Shown in pieces: positions 1 to 6,028 of a DNA stretch of 6,546 bases. Origin of the DNA: Rhodobacteraceae bacterium UBA1957 (GTDB lineage Bacteria; Pseudomonadota; Alphaproteobacteria; Rhodobacterales; Rhodobacteraceae); the NCBI GenBank assembly GCA_002336405.1, contig DDEJ01000066.1, positions 21,564-28,109 on the forward strand. The letters run 5' to 3'. Position 1 is the stretch's first letter. Each line of letters opens with the position of its first letter. The translations under genes were made by a program, and so were the position numbers. The notes under the pieces are model-generated. The model saw only the letters and a list, made by a program, of their open reading frames with translations, had not been told where the DNA came from and did not search any database.

Positions 1-221
1 TGGATGATGCTGACAGCGTTGTTTTGGTCCGGCTCGACGCGGTATTGCCGCGCGCCCAAGACGTGGCTTTAGATGGGCCAATGCGTGATGCGATCAATGC
101 ACAGGCGACCAATGACCTGTCACAGGATATCTTTGCCGCCTTTGCCCGCGACCTCCAAACCCGCATCGGTTTTGAATTGGATCAACAAGCTTTGAATGCG
201 GTCCACGCTCAATTTCAGTAA
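1..221 (+). CDS. Peptidyl-prolyl isomerase (PpiD/SurA-like), C-terminal fragment
   Basis: This is the 3' end of a gene that begins before the window. The frame is open from base 3, giving 72 residues to the TAA at 219-221. The fragment lacks the parvulin domain. It matches my memory of the C-terminus of the PpiD/SurA-type peptidyl-prolyl isomerase next to trpE in Rhodobacterales: a VVLVRLDAVLP strand, an amphipathic helix rich in Ala, Gln and Asp, a FARDLQTRIG stretch, and a final DQQALNAVHAQFQ. Such proteins are anchored in the inner membrane and help fold exported proteins in the periplasm. An internal TTG at 24 could be taken as a start, but the frame runs on upstream with the same character, so this is a truncated long gene and not a 65-residue one. 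trpE follows after 24 nt, so the two may share a transcript. The assignment rests on a short tail plus context. Confidence 0.72.
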   Translation, partial: DDADSVVLVRLDAVLPRAQDVALDGPMRDAINAQATNDLSQDIFAAFARDLQTRIGFELDQQALNAVHAQFQ

Positions 222-234
222 CACCTTTCATAAA

Positions 235-240
235 AAGGAG
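235..240 (+). promoter_or_regulatory. Ribosome binding site of trpE
   Basis: AAGGAG lies 5 nt before the ATG at 246. This near-perfect Shine-Dalgarno sequence fixes the trpE start and is the best one on the + strand of the window. The whole gap after the upstream gene is 24 nt, which leaves no room for a Trp-rich leader peptide or an attenuator. Confidence 0.85.
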
Positions 241-245
241 CTGGC

Positions 246-1757
246 ATGACGCTGACCCCGGAGTTCGCCGAATTTGAAACAGCCTATCTAAAGGGTGAAA
301 ACCAGATTGTTTTCACCCGCCTTGCTGCTGATCTGGATACGCCGGTCTCCCTGATGCTGAAGCTAACCGGCGCGGCGCGCGATGCCTTTATGCTCGAATC
401 AGTGACCGGGGGCGAAGTCCGTGGTCGCTATTCTATCATTGGGATGAAGCCCGATATCATCTGGACTTGCCGTGGACTTCACAGTCAGGTCAACCGTCAA
501 GCGCGATTTGACCCTGATCATTCCGAACCACAAAAAGGCCCGCCGCTTGATGTTTTGCGCGCCTTGATTGAAGAAAGTCGGATTGACCTGCCCGAGGATA
601 TGCCACAAGCCGCCGCAGGTTTTTTCGGGTATCTGGGCTATGATATGATCCGGCTGGTCGAACATCTGCCCAATATCAATCCCGATCCGCTGGGTCTGCC
701 CGATGCCGTGATGCTGCGCCCGTCGGTCATCGTGGTGCTTGACGGGGTAAAAAGCGAGGTGACGGTGGTGTCGCCTGCTTGGGTCAGTGACGGGCAATCA
801 GCGCGGGCCGCCTATGCGCAAGCCGCCGAACGGGTGATGGACGCGGTACGCGACCTGGAGCGGGCACTTCCGCAAGTCAACCGCGATTTGGGAGAAGCGG
901 CCGACATTTCGCCTCCAGTCTCAAATTTCACTAAATCCGGCTATCTTTCGGCGGTTGAAAAGGCCAAGGATTATATCCGCGACGGCGACATTTTTCAGGT
1001 TGTCCCCTCGCAGCGCTGGACACAGAATTTCCCGCTGCCGCCGTTTTCTTTGTACCGGTCACTGCGTCAAACCAACCCATCACCGTTTATGTTTTATTTT
1101 AATTTTGGTGGTTTCCAAGTGGTGGGTGCCAGCCCCGAAATTCTTGTGCGGGTCTTTGGGCAAGAAGTGACCATTCGACCAATTGCCGGAACCCGTCGAC
1201 GGGGCGCAACCCCAGAAGAAGACCGCGCCTTGGAAGCCGAACTCTTGGCAGATAAAAAAGAACTGGCAGAGCATTTGATGTTGCTCGATCTCGGTCGCAA
1301 TGACGTAGGCCGCGTCGCGAAAATAGGCAGCGTCCGGCCAACCGAGGAATTTACCATCGAACGCTACTCGCATGTGATGCATATTGTGTCCAACGTCGTT
1401 GGCACTCTGGCCGATAATCAGGATCCGCTATCGGCATTTTTTGCGGGCATGCCAGCTGGTACCGTCAGCGGTGCGCCGAAGGTGCGGGCAATGGAAATTA
1501 TTGACGAGTTAGAACCAGAAAAACGCGGCATTTACGGCGGTGGATTGGGCTATATCAGCGCGGGCGGTGATATGGATATGTGTATTGCGCTCCGTACAGC
1601 GGTGATTAAGGATAAGAAGCTTTATATTCAAGCAGGCGGCGGGGTCGTTTATGACAGTGATCCCGAGGCCGAACATCAAGAAACCATCGATAAATCGAAC
1701 GCGATCCGGCGCGCAGCGGCAGATGCAGCGCGCTTTAACGGTGGATCAAACAGCTAG
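246..1757 (+). CDS. trpE: Anthranilate synthase component I (TrpE)
   Basis: TrpE makes anthranilate from chorismate, using ammonia delivered by TrpG; this is the first committed step of tryptophan synthesis, in the cytosol. The 503 residues match a stand-alone TrpE. The N-terminal domain carries the LES of the feedback site at residues 50-52 (the family's LLES, which binds tryptophan), and NPSPFMF at 277-283 is the second part of that pocket. The chorismate-binding domain fills residues 230-490: DIFQVVPSQRW (248-258), GASPEIL (294-300), IRPIAGTRRRG (310-320), LLDLGRNDVGRV (346-357), the PAGTVSGAPK loop (403-412), and GGGVVYDSDPEAEHQET near the C-terminus (464-480). All expected motifs are intact, so the enzyme should be active and inhibited by tryptophan. 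There is no fused glutaminase domain; TrpG is encoded 1.4 kb downstream beyond a reversed gene. The stop lies 10 nt from the end of that gene. Confidence 0.98.
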   Translation: MTLTPEFAEFETAYLKGENQIVFTRLAADLDTPVSLMLKLTGAARDAFMLESVTGGEVRGRYSIIGMKPDIIWTCRGLHSQVNRQARFDPDHSEPQKGPPLDVLRALIEESRIDLPEDMPQAAAGFFGYLGYDMIRLVEHLPNINPDPLGLPDAVMLRPSVIVVLDGVKSEVTVVSPAWVSDGQSARAAYAQAAERVMDAVRDLERALPQVNRDLGEAADISPPVSNFTKSGYLSAVEKAKDYIRDGDIFQVVPSQRWTQNFPLPPFSLYRSLRQTNPSPFMFYFNFGGFQVVGASPEILVRVFGQEVTIRPIAGTRRRGATPEEDRALEAELLADKKELAEHLMLLDLGRNDVGRVAKIGSVRPTEEFTIERYSHVMHIVSNVVGTLADNQDPLSAFFAGMPAGTVSGAPKVRAMEIIDELEPEKRGIYGGGLGYISAGGDMDMCIALRTAVIKDKKLYIQAGGGVVYDSDPEAEHQETIDKSNAIRRAAADAARFNGGSNS

Positions 1758-1767
1758 GTATTCTGGC

Positions 1768-3006
1768 TCACTTCATGCCATCAGCCAGCAGCACGGTCGA
1801 GATCGGCGCCAGCGCGACATGGTTGACCCGGTCCTGCAACCCCCAAAGTATGAGGGCTTTTATGGTTTCAGACCGCAACCTGCCAATCATGATAACCGTT
1901 CCATCGCTGCGGGCTTTCCGGGTTGCCTGATCCAAGAATTTTCGAATTACCCGTGCAGACTGGCCTTTGCTATCGAAATCCCGGAAAATGGTGGCTGCTG
2001 GAACACCAGATTTCTGCGCCAATGTCCGCGCCGCGTTTAGTGGTGTTGGAAACAGTACAAGTCCGTGGCCGGTGGCCTTTAAAAGCCGGGTCACTCTGTC
2101 TGAAACAGAAAGGCTCGCCTGCACACCGCCCCGCCGCGCCTCCATTACAGCGACCGCTTGCGGCAGTTTGCGCAGATCGTTTTGCAGCATTTTCCGCGCG
2201 GTGTCAGGTGTAACTTCCTCGGCAAATTCTGCCAAAACCATCACTTCAAAGCCCCGCCGGCGATAGGTTTTCATCGCCACATCAGCGCCCGTCCAACTGG
2301 CGTCCAGCGCAAAAGTGATTGGATAGGGAAATGCCTTCAGAATATCAAGATCAATGCTGTGTGCGCCGTCATCCAGCAAGACAATCGACATTTTTGGCTG
2401 GTCCGGGTCAATGTCTAAAGGCTCAGAAAACCGCATCAGCGCAGGTTTGGCCCCGGACGCGTTGTTGCGAAGGGGTTGATCTTTGGTGGCTGCGGTTTCG
2501 CTGTTTTTGCGCTTGCGGTTAATCTCGGCCGCAAAACTTGTAAGACTGCTTGCGGGCGCCGTTTCCGGTACAACGACTGCCAGCGGCGTCTCAATTTTAC
2601 GGTACAACGGCGCCATACGGGCATTGCCAATCACCACGCCCTTGTCACGCGGTGTGAGTGAAACGTCACCCGGAACGGTTTGTTTTGGTGCTGTGGCAAA
2701 TTCAGGAAAAGAAATTCCAACGACTTCCAATCGGCCCGACCGGATTTGCGGGTTTTCAGGCGCGCGGACCATCAACTCTGGCCCAACGGGTTTAGAGGGG
2801 TCTTTCACCGATCTCAAAGGGCTGATGACGATAACATCAGTGGCCGGCACCAACCGCGCGTTTGGTAAATCAGAAGTAACCTCGGGCGGCTCTGACGGGC
2901 CCCCGGCAACCCCGGCTTGTGGGCCTGTTAGCAAAGACAGACCCGCAAGCGCGGCCACCGCAACTATAAGACCGCAAACCATACCGATTACCATGCCACG
3001 TGTCAC
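1768..3006 (-). CDS. yibQ: YibQ-like divergent polysaccharide deacetylase family protein, probably catalytically inactive
   Basis: The product is a 412-residue, inner-membrane-anchored protein facing the periplasm. With the GTG start at 3006, a hydrophobic segment fills residues 5-26 directly after MTRG; a variable, probably flexible linker follows to about 200. The C-terminal 200 residues resemble the divergent polysaccharide deacetylase family (PF04748): KMSIVLLDDGA (Asp pair at 212-213), a PITFALD strand, YRRRGFEVMVLAEF, ATGHGLVLFP, FRDFDSKGQ and GTVIMIGRLRSETI. Active-type relatives, as I recall them, have an H-x-PME, an NNHMGS and a GHPR motif. Here the matching places read VLAEFAE (257-263), VMEARRGG (287-294) and GRLR (375-378), so the metal-binding histidines appear lost. 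A 444-residue version from ATG 3102 is possible but has no good ribosome site and would bury the membrane segment. The gene runs against trpE and trpG. A trpE-yibQ-trpGDC order is known to me from Rhodobacter sphaeroides. Function unknown. Confidence 0.88.
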   Translation of the reverse strand: MTRGMVIGMVCGLIVAVAALAGLSLLTGPQAGVAGGPSEPPEVTSDLPNARLVPATDVIVISPLRSVKDPSKPVGPELMVRAPENPQIRSGRLEVVGISFPEFATAPKQTVPGDVSLTPRDKGVVIGNARMAPLYRKIETPLAVVVPETAPASSLTSFAAEINRKRKNSETAATKDQPLRNNASGAKPALMRFSEPLDIDPDQPKMSIVLLDDGAHSIDLDILKAFPYPITFALDASWTGADVAMKTYRRRGFEVMVLAEFAEEVTPDTARKMLQNDLRKLPQAVAVMEARRGGVQASLSVSDRVTRLLKATGHGLVLFPTPLNAARTLAQKSGVPAATIFRDFDSKGQSARVIRKFLDQATRKARSDGTVIMIGRLRSETIKALILWGLQDRVNHVALAPISTVLLADGMK

Positions 3007-3014
3007 GCCGTTGT

Positions 3015-3019
3015 TCCTT
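3015..3019 (-). promoter_or_regulatory. Ribosome binding site that decides the yibQ-like start
   Basis: On the minus strand AAGGA is followed by 8 nt and then GTG at 3006-3004. The resulting N-terminus, MTRGMVIGMVCG, places the membrane segment at the very start, as expected of this family. Neither the ATG at 3102 nor the one at 3042 has comparable Shine-Dalgarno pairing. Confidence 0.7.
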
Positions 3020-3085
3020 GCTTCTTTTTCACAACTCACCATTTTTAACTCTTGCGCCCCTTGACGGTGGGACGCAACCCTGACC

Positions 3086-3139
3086 ATGTATACCGCGACC
3101 ATGGCGTGGGCCTCTAGCCCCTTTAGAGCAAAGACGTAA
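3086..3139 (+). other. Candidate upstream ORF before trpG (17 codons, one Trp codon)
   Basis: ATG at 3086 opens a short frame reading MYTATMAWASSPFRAKT and ending with TAA at 3137-3139, just 3 nt before and in frame with the trpG ATG. An internal ATG at 3101 would give 12 residues. The single TGG codon (3107-3109) sits directly before a small inverted repeat. There is no clear ribosome site before either ATG. If transcription starts just after the TATACC at 3089, only the 12-residue form could be made, as an almost leaderless peptide. This may be a leader peptide or chance; there is no direct evidence of translation. Confidence 0.2.
3112..3128 (+). repeat. Small inverted repeat in the trpG leader
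   Basis: CTCTA (3112-3116) pairs with TAGAG (3124-3128) around a 7-nt loop, and G3110 with C3129 could extend the stem past a bulge. It lies inside the short upstream ORF, 14 nt before the trpG start. The stem is weak and no T run follows, so it is not a terminator; it might affect initiation at trpG. Confidence 0.3.
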
Positions 3140-3142
3140 AAA

Positions 3143-3724
3143 ATGCTGCTGCTGATCGATAATTATGACAGTTTCACTTATAATGTGGTGCATTATTTGG
3201 GTGAATTGGGGGCTAATGTTGTGGTCAGGCGCAACGATGCAGTGACAGTCAATGAAGCGATGGCGATGAAACCTGCTGGAATTGTCTTGGCGCCGGGCCC
3301 GTGCGATCCGGATAAAGCCGGGGTCTGTCTGGGTCTCACAGCGGCCGCCGCCGCCACGCAGACACCCCTTTTGGGCGTCTGTTTGGGGCACCAGACCATC
3401 GGACAGGCCTTTGGCGGGCGGGTGGTGCGCTGTCACGAGATCGTGCATGGCAAGATGGGCCGGATGCAGCATCGCGCAACCGGTTTGTTTGCCGGATTGC
3501 CCAGTCCGTTCCAAGCCACACGGTATCATTCGTTGGTGGTTGAGCGCGAGAGTCTGCCCGCCTGTCTTGAGGTGACGGCTGATCTTGAAGATGGCACAAT
3601 TATGGGACTGCAACACCGTGACCTTCCGATACACGGGGTACAGTTCCACCCTGAATCAATCGCGTCAGAGCACGGCCACGCGCTGTTTGATAATTTTCTC
3701 AAATCAATGAAAGTTGCGGCATGA
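3143..3724 (+). CDS. trpG: Anthranilate synthase component II, glutamine amidotransferase (TrpG)
   Basis: TrpG is the class I glutamine amidotransferase subunit: it hydrolyses glutamine and passes ammonia to TrpE. The 193 residues are the usual length for an unfused TrpG. The protein opens with the family signature [14 protein letters not shown] and carries the oxyanion-strand region [12 protein letters not shown] (49-60), the nucleophile elbow GVCLGHQ with Cys80, TRYHSLVV (126-133), and the other triad members in HPES (His169, Glu171). All catalytic residues are present. The TrpG signature begins at the first residue, and the in-frame TAA 3 nt upstream rules out an earlier start. The ribosome site is poor (an AAAGACG-like stretch), so translation may depend on upstream ribosomes or on the A-rich leader. 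The stop overlaps the trpD start by 4 nt (ATGA). A PabA role in folate synthesis is possible as well, since some bacteria share one amidotransferase. Confidence 0.97.
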   Translation: MLLLIDNYDSFTYNVVHYLGELGANVVVRRNDAVTVNEAMAMKPAGIVLAPGPCDPDKAGVCLGLTAAAAATQTPLLGVCLGHQTIGQAFGGRVVRCHEIVHGKMGRMQHRATGLFAGLPSPFQATRYHSLVVERESLPACLEVTADLEDGTIMGLQHRDLPIHGVQFHPESIASEHGHALFDNFLKSMKVAA

Positions 3725-4743
3725 GTGATCAGCTGAAAACTCTTATAGGTGCAGCGGCCGACCGACCATTGACCCGCGCCGAGGCCGAGATCGCCTTTAC
3801 CTTGCTGTTTGAAGGCCAAGCCACCCCCAGCCAGATCGGTGGATTGTTGATGGCCATGCGCACACGGGGCGAAACCGTGGAAGAATATGCCGCCGCCGCC
3901 GCCGTGATGCGGGGCAAATGCCACCGCGTGCGCGCACCGCAGGGGGCAATGGATATTGTCGGCACAGGGGGCGATGGCAAGGGAACACTGAACATTTCAA
4001 CCGCCACCGCCTTTGTGGTGGCCGGGGCCGGTGTTCCGGTTGCCAAACACGGCAATCGCAACCTGTCGTCAAAATCCGGCGCCGCGGACGCGCTGTCGCA
4101 GATGGGCATCAATGTCATGGTGGGCCCAGCGGTTGTGGAAAAATCTTTAAGCAGCGCCGGCATCGGCTTTATGATGGCACCGATGCACCATCCCGCCATG
4201 GCCCATGTCGGGCCGGTGCGCGCTGAATTGGGCACCCGCACGATTTTCAACATCCTCGGGCCACTGACCAACCCTGCCGGTGTCAAACGCCAATTAACCG
4301 GTGCGTTCAGCCGGGATTTAATCCTGCCAATGGCGCAAACACTTGGACAACTTGGCTCTGAATGTGCCTGGCTGGTTCACGGCAGCGATGGCACCGATGA
4401 ATTGACGATCACTGGCGTTAGTTGGGTTGCGATGCTCAATACCGATGGCACCGTGACCGAGACCGAGGTACACCCCGACGCCTTTGGGCTGCCGGTCCAT
4501 CCGTTCGAGGCTATTGTTGGTGGCACTCCACACCATAACGCCACCGCGTTTCGCGACTTGTTGAACGGCGCGCACAGCGCTTACCGCGATGCGGTTCTGC
4601 TGAATGCGGCCGCAGCGCTGATCGTGGCCGGTGTTGCAGATGATAACGCCCAAGCGGTAGACATGGCCCGTCACAGTATCGACAGCGGTACAGCAAAAGA
4701 CAAGATCGACACCGTCGCCCGGATCACATCGGAGACTTCATGA
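3721..4743 (+). CDS. trpD: Anthranilate phosphoribosyltransferase (TrpD)
   Basis: TrpD transfers the phosphoribosyl group of PRPP to anthranilate, giving phosphoribosylanthranilate. The 340 residues agree with the family length. A short helical N-terminal domain (about 1-75) precedes the nucleoside phosphorylase-type fold. Substrate motifs are all visible: the PRPP loop GTGGD (81-85), NIST (91-94), KHGNR (109-113), the SSKSG loop (116-120), HHP (156-158) and [15 protein letters not shown] (171-185) for anthranilate, and the metal-binding Asp-Glu pair at 226-227. A run of five GCC codons (bases 3889-3903) encodes Ala57-61, in a helix that is alanine-rich in this family anyway. The ATG shares ATGA with the trpG stop, and the stop shares ATGA with the trpC start, so expression is coupled on both sides. 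The ribosome site is weak, as expected for a coupled start. Confidence 0.98.
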   Translation: MSDQLKTLIGAAADRPLTRAEAEIAFTLLFEGQATPSQIGGLLMAMRTRGETVEEYAAAAAVMRGKCHRVRAPQGAMDIVGTGGDGKGTLNISTATAFVVAGAGVPVAKHGNRNLSSKSGAADALSQMGINVMVGPAVVEKSLSSAGIGFMMAPMHHPAMAHVGPVRAELGTRTIFNILGPLTNPAGVKRQLTGAFSRDLILPMAQTLGQLGSECAWLVHGSDGTDELTITGVSWVAMLNTDGTVTETEVHPDAFGLPVHPFEAIVGGTPHHNATAFRDLLNGAHSAYRDAVLLNAAAALIVAGVADDNAQAVDMARHSIDSGTAKDKIDTVARITSETS

Positions 4744-5552
4744 GCCTGACCATCCTCGACAAAATAAAAGCCTATAAATTGCAAGAAGTGGCCGCCGACA
4801 AAGCCTCAAAACCCCTTGCTGAAATAGAATCTGAAGCCCGTGAGGCCAGCCCGCCAAGGGGTTTTGCCTCAGCGTTGATACAGGCTGCAAGCACCGGTTA
4901 TGGCCTGATTGCCGAGGTGAAGAAAGCCAGCCCCTCAAAGGGTTTGATCCGCGCAGATTTCGATGCTGCAAAATTGGCCCAAGCCTATGAAGCGGGGGGA
5001 GCTTGCTGCCTGTCAATTCTGACTGACACCCCAAGTTTTCAGGGCGAAAAATCGTTTTTGTCGTCAGCGCGAGCGGCGACCAAGCTGCCGGCACTGCGCA
5101 AAGATTTCATGTATGATACCTATCAGGTTGCCGAGGCGCGGGCTCTTGGTGCGGATTGCATTTTGATCATCATGGCCTCGGTGTCGGATGCGCAGGCTGC
5201 CGAATTGGAACAGGCTGCGTTTGACTGGGGCATGGACGTGTTGATCGAAGTGCATGATGGCTCAGAATTGGATCGGGCGCTGGCACTATCGTCGCCCTTG
5301 ATTGGTGTCAACAATCGCAATCTGAAAACGTTTGAAACCAGCCTCGACACCACCCGTATTTTGTCGCAACGGGTGCCTGCGGGGCGTCATTTGGTGTCAG
5401 AATCAGGTTTGAGCACGCCCGCTGATCTGGCGGCAATGGCCGGCTTTGGTGCCCGCAGCTTTTTAATCGGTGAAAGCCTGATGCGGCAACCGGACGTAGA
5501 GCAGGCGACGCGCAGCCTGCTGGCCAATCCGGCATTGACGGGGGCAGCGTAA
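4740..5552 (+). CDS. trpC: Indole-3-glycerol phosphate synthase (TrpC)
   Basis: TrpC closes the pyrrole ring: carboxyphenylamino-deoxyribulose phosphate becomes indole-3-glycerol phosphate, CO2 and water. The 270 residues form one TIM barrel with the usual N-terminal helical extension (residues 1-45). Catalytic and substrate residues are in place: [11 protein letters not shown] with Glu59 and Lys61, LRKDF with Lys121, LIEVH with Glu170, GVNNRNL (189-195) and SESG with Glu221 and Ser222; FLIGESLM (241-248) is the phosphate-binding end. No TrpF domain is fused, unlike enterobacterial TrpCF, so phosphoribosylanthranilate isomerase must be encoded elsewhere. GGAG at 4731-4734, 5 nt before the ATG, is a usable ribosome site inside trpD. 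The TAA stop overlaps the next start by one base. Confidence 0.98.
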   Translation: MSLTILDKIKAYKLQEVAADKASKPLAEIESEAREASPPRGFASALIQAASTGYGLIAEVKKASPSKGLIRADFDAAKLAQAYEAGGACCLSILTDTPSFQGEKSFLSSARAATKLPALRKDFMYDTYQVAEARALGADCILIIMASVSDAQAAELEQAAFDWGMDVLIEVHDGSELDRALALSSPLIGVNNRNLKTFETSLDTTRILSQRVPAGRHLVSESGLSTPADLAAMAGFGARSFLIGESLMRQPDVEQATRSLLANPALTGAA

Positions 5553-6028
5553 TGGCAGACCTCACCCATTTTGACGGTCAGGGCGCAGCGCATATGGTCG
5601 ACGTGTCTGAAAAAGCCATCACATCCCGAATTGCCGAAGCCGTAGGTAACATTAAGATGGCACAGGAAACTTATGATATTATTGTCGAAAACCGAGCCAA
5701 AAAGGGTGACGTTCTAGGGGTTGCCCGGCTGGCAGGCATCATGGGAACAAAGAAAACATCCGATCTGATCCCCTTGTGTCACCCGTTGCCGATCAGCAAA
5801 GTGGCGATTGAATTGATCCCTGATCCGACGCTACCCGGCGTGCGTATTCACGCAACGGTTAAGACCACTGGTCAAACTGGCGTGGAAATGGAGGCATTGA
5901 GCGCGGTAAGTATCACGGCCCTAACAATCTATGACATGACCAAGGCGGTGGATAAGGCAATGCAGATTGGCGGCATCCACGTCGTCTTGAAAGATGGCGG
6001 AAAATCAGGGCGCTATGAGGTTTCATGA
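5552..6028 (+). CDS. moaC: Cyclic pyranopterin monophosphate synthase (MoaC)
   Basis: MoaC converts the GTP-derived 3',8-cyclo-dihydro-GTP made by MoaA into cyclic pyranopterin monophosphate, in molybdenum cofactor synthesis. The 158 residues are full length. Visible signatures are the [11 protein letters not shown] start region (11-21), the [14 protein letters not shown] stretch with Lys51, [13 protein letters not shown] with His77, [15 protein letters not shown] with Glu112 and Glu114, [10 protein letters not shown] with Asp128 and Lys131, and the C-terminal GGKSG. The presumed active-site residues are all kept. It starts in the TAATG overlap with the trpC stop, so it is probably made from the trp mRNA. 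Its stop overlaps the next start by 4 nt. In related genomes I remember moeA as the usual next gene; here something else follows. Confidence 0.97.
   Translation: MADLTHFDGQGAAHMVDVSEKAITSRIAEAVGNIKMAQETYDIIVENRAKKGDVLGVARLAGIMGTKKTSDLIPLCHPLPISKVAIELIPDPTLPGVRIHATVKTTGQTGVEMEALSAVSITALTIYDMTKAVDKAMQIGGIHVVLKDGGKSGRYEVS

Larger units (their letters stand above)
3007..3142. promoter_or_regulatory. Divergent intergenic region between the yibQ-like gene and trpG
   Basis: This 136-bp gap is the only sizeable non-coding stretch and must serve both the leftward gene and the rightward trpGDC-moaC unit. On the + strand TTGACG (3061-3066) is a good -35-like hexamer. The best -10-like sequence after it, TATACC (3089-3094), is 22 nt away, longer than the usual 16-18, so the promoter is only a candidate. 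GACCATG occurs twice in direct orientation, at 3082-3088 and 3097-3103, one and a half helical turns apart. I found no convincing -35/-10 pair on the minus strand. No classical Trp-rich leader or terminator hairpin with a T run is present. Confidence 0.45.

Noticed and set aside
171..197. Direct repeat TTTGAAT (171-177 and 191-197) before trpE, considered as an operator
   Set aside because: It lies within the coding end of the upstream gene, is only 7 bp long, and has no promoter elements at a suitable distance.
1763..1788. Inverted repeat CTGGCT (1763-1768) / AGCCAG (1783-1788) at the trpE/yibQ-like tail-to-tail junction, considered as a bidirectional terminator
   Set aside because: Six base pairs around a 14-nt loop, mostly inside coding sequence, and no T run follows on either strand. 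It could be chance; I do not call a terminator.
2483..3064. 193-codon + strand frame opposite the yibQ-like gene
   Set aside because: It lies wholly antisense to a gene with a clear membrane anchor and domain, has low-complexity residue use (Ser, Thr, Pro, Arg), no recognisable motif and no ribosome site. It is a mirror of the real gene.
3889..3903. Five tandem GCC codons in trpD, considered as an unstable phase-variation repeat
   Set aside because: Five trinucleotide units encode alanines in a helix that is alanine-rich in this family. Any change would stay in frame, so it cannot act as an on/off switch.
3729..4286. 185-codon minus-strand frame opposite trpD
   Set aside because: It is a shadow of a fully conserved trpD, with no recognisable motif or start signal.
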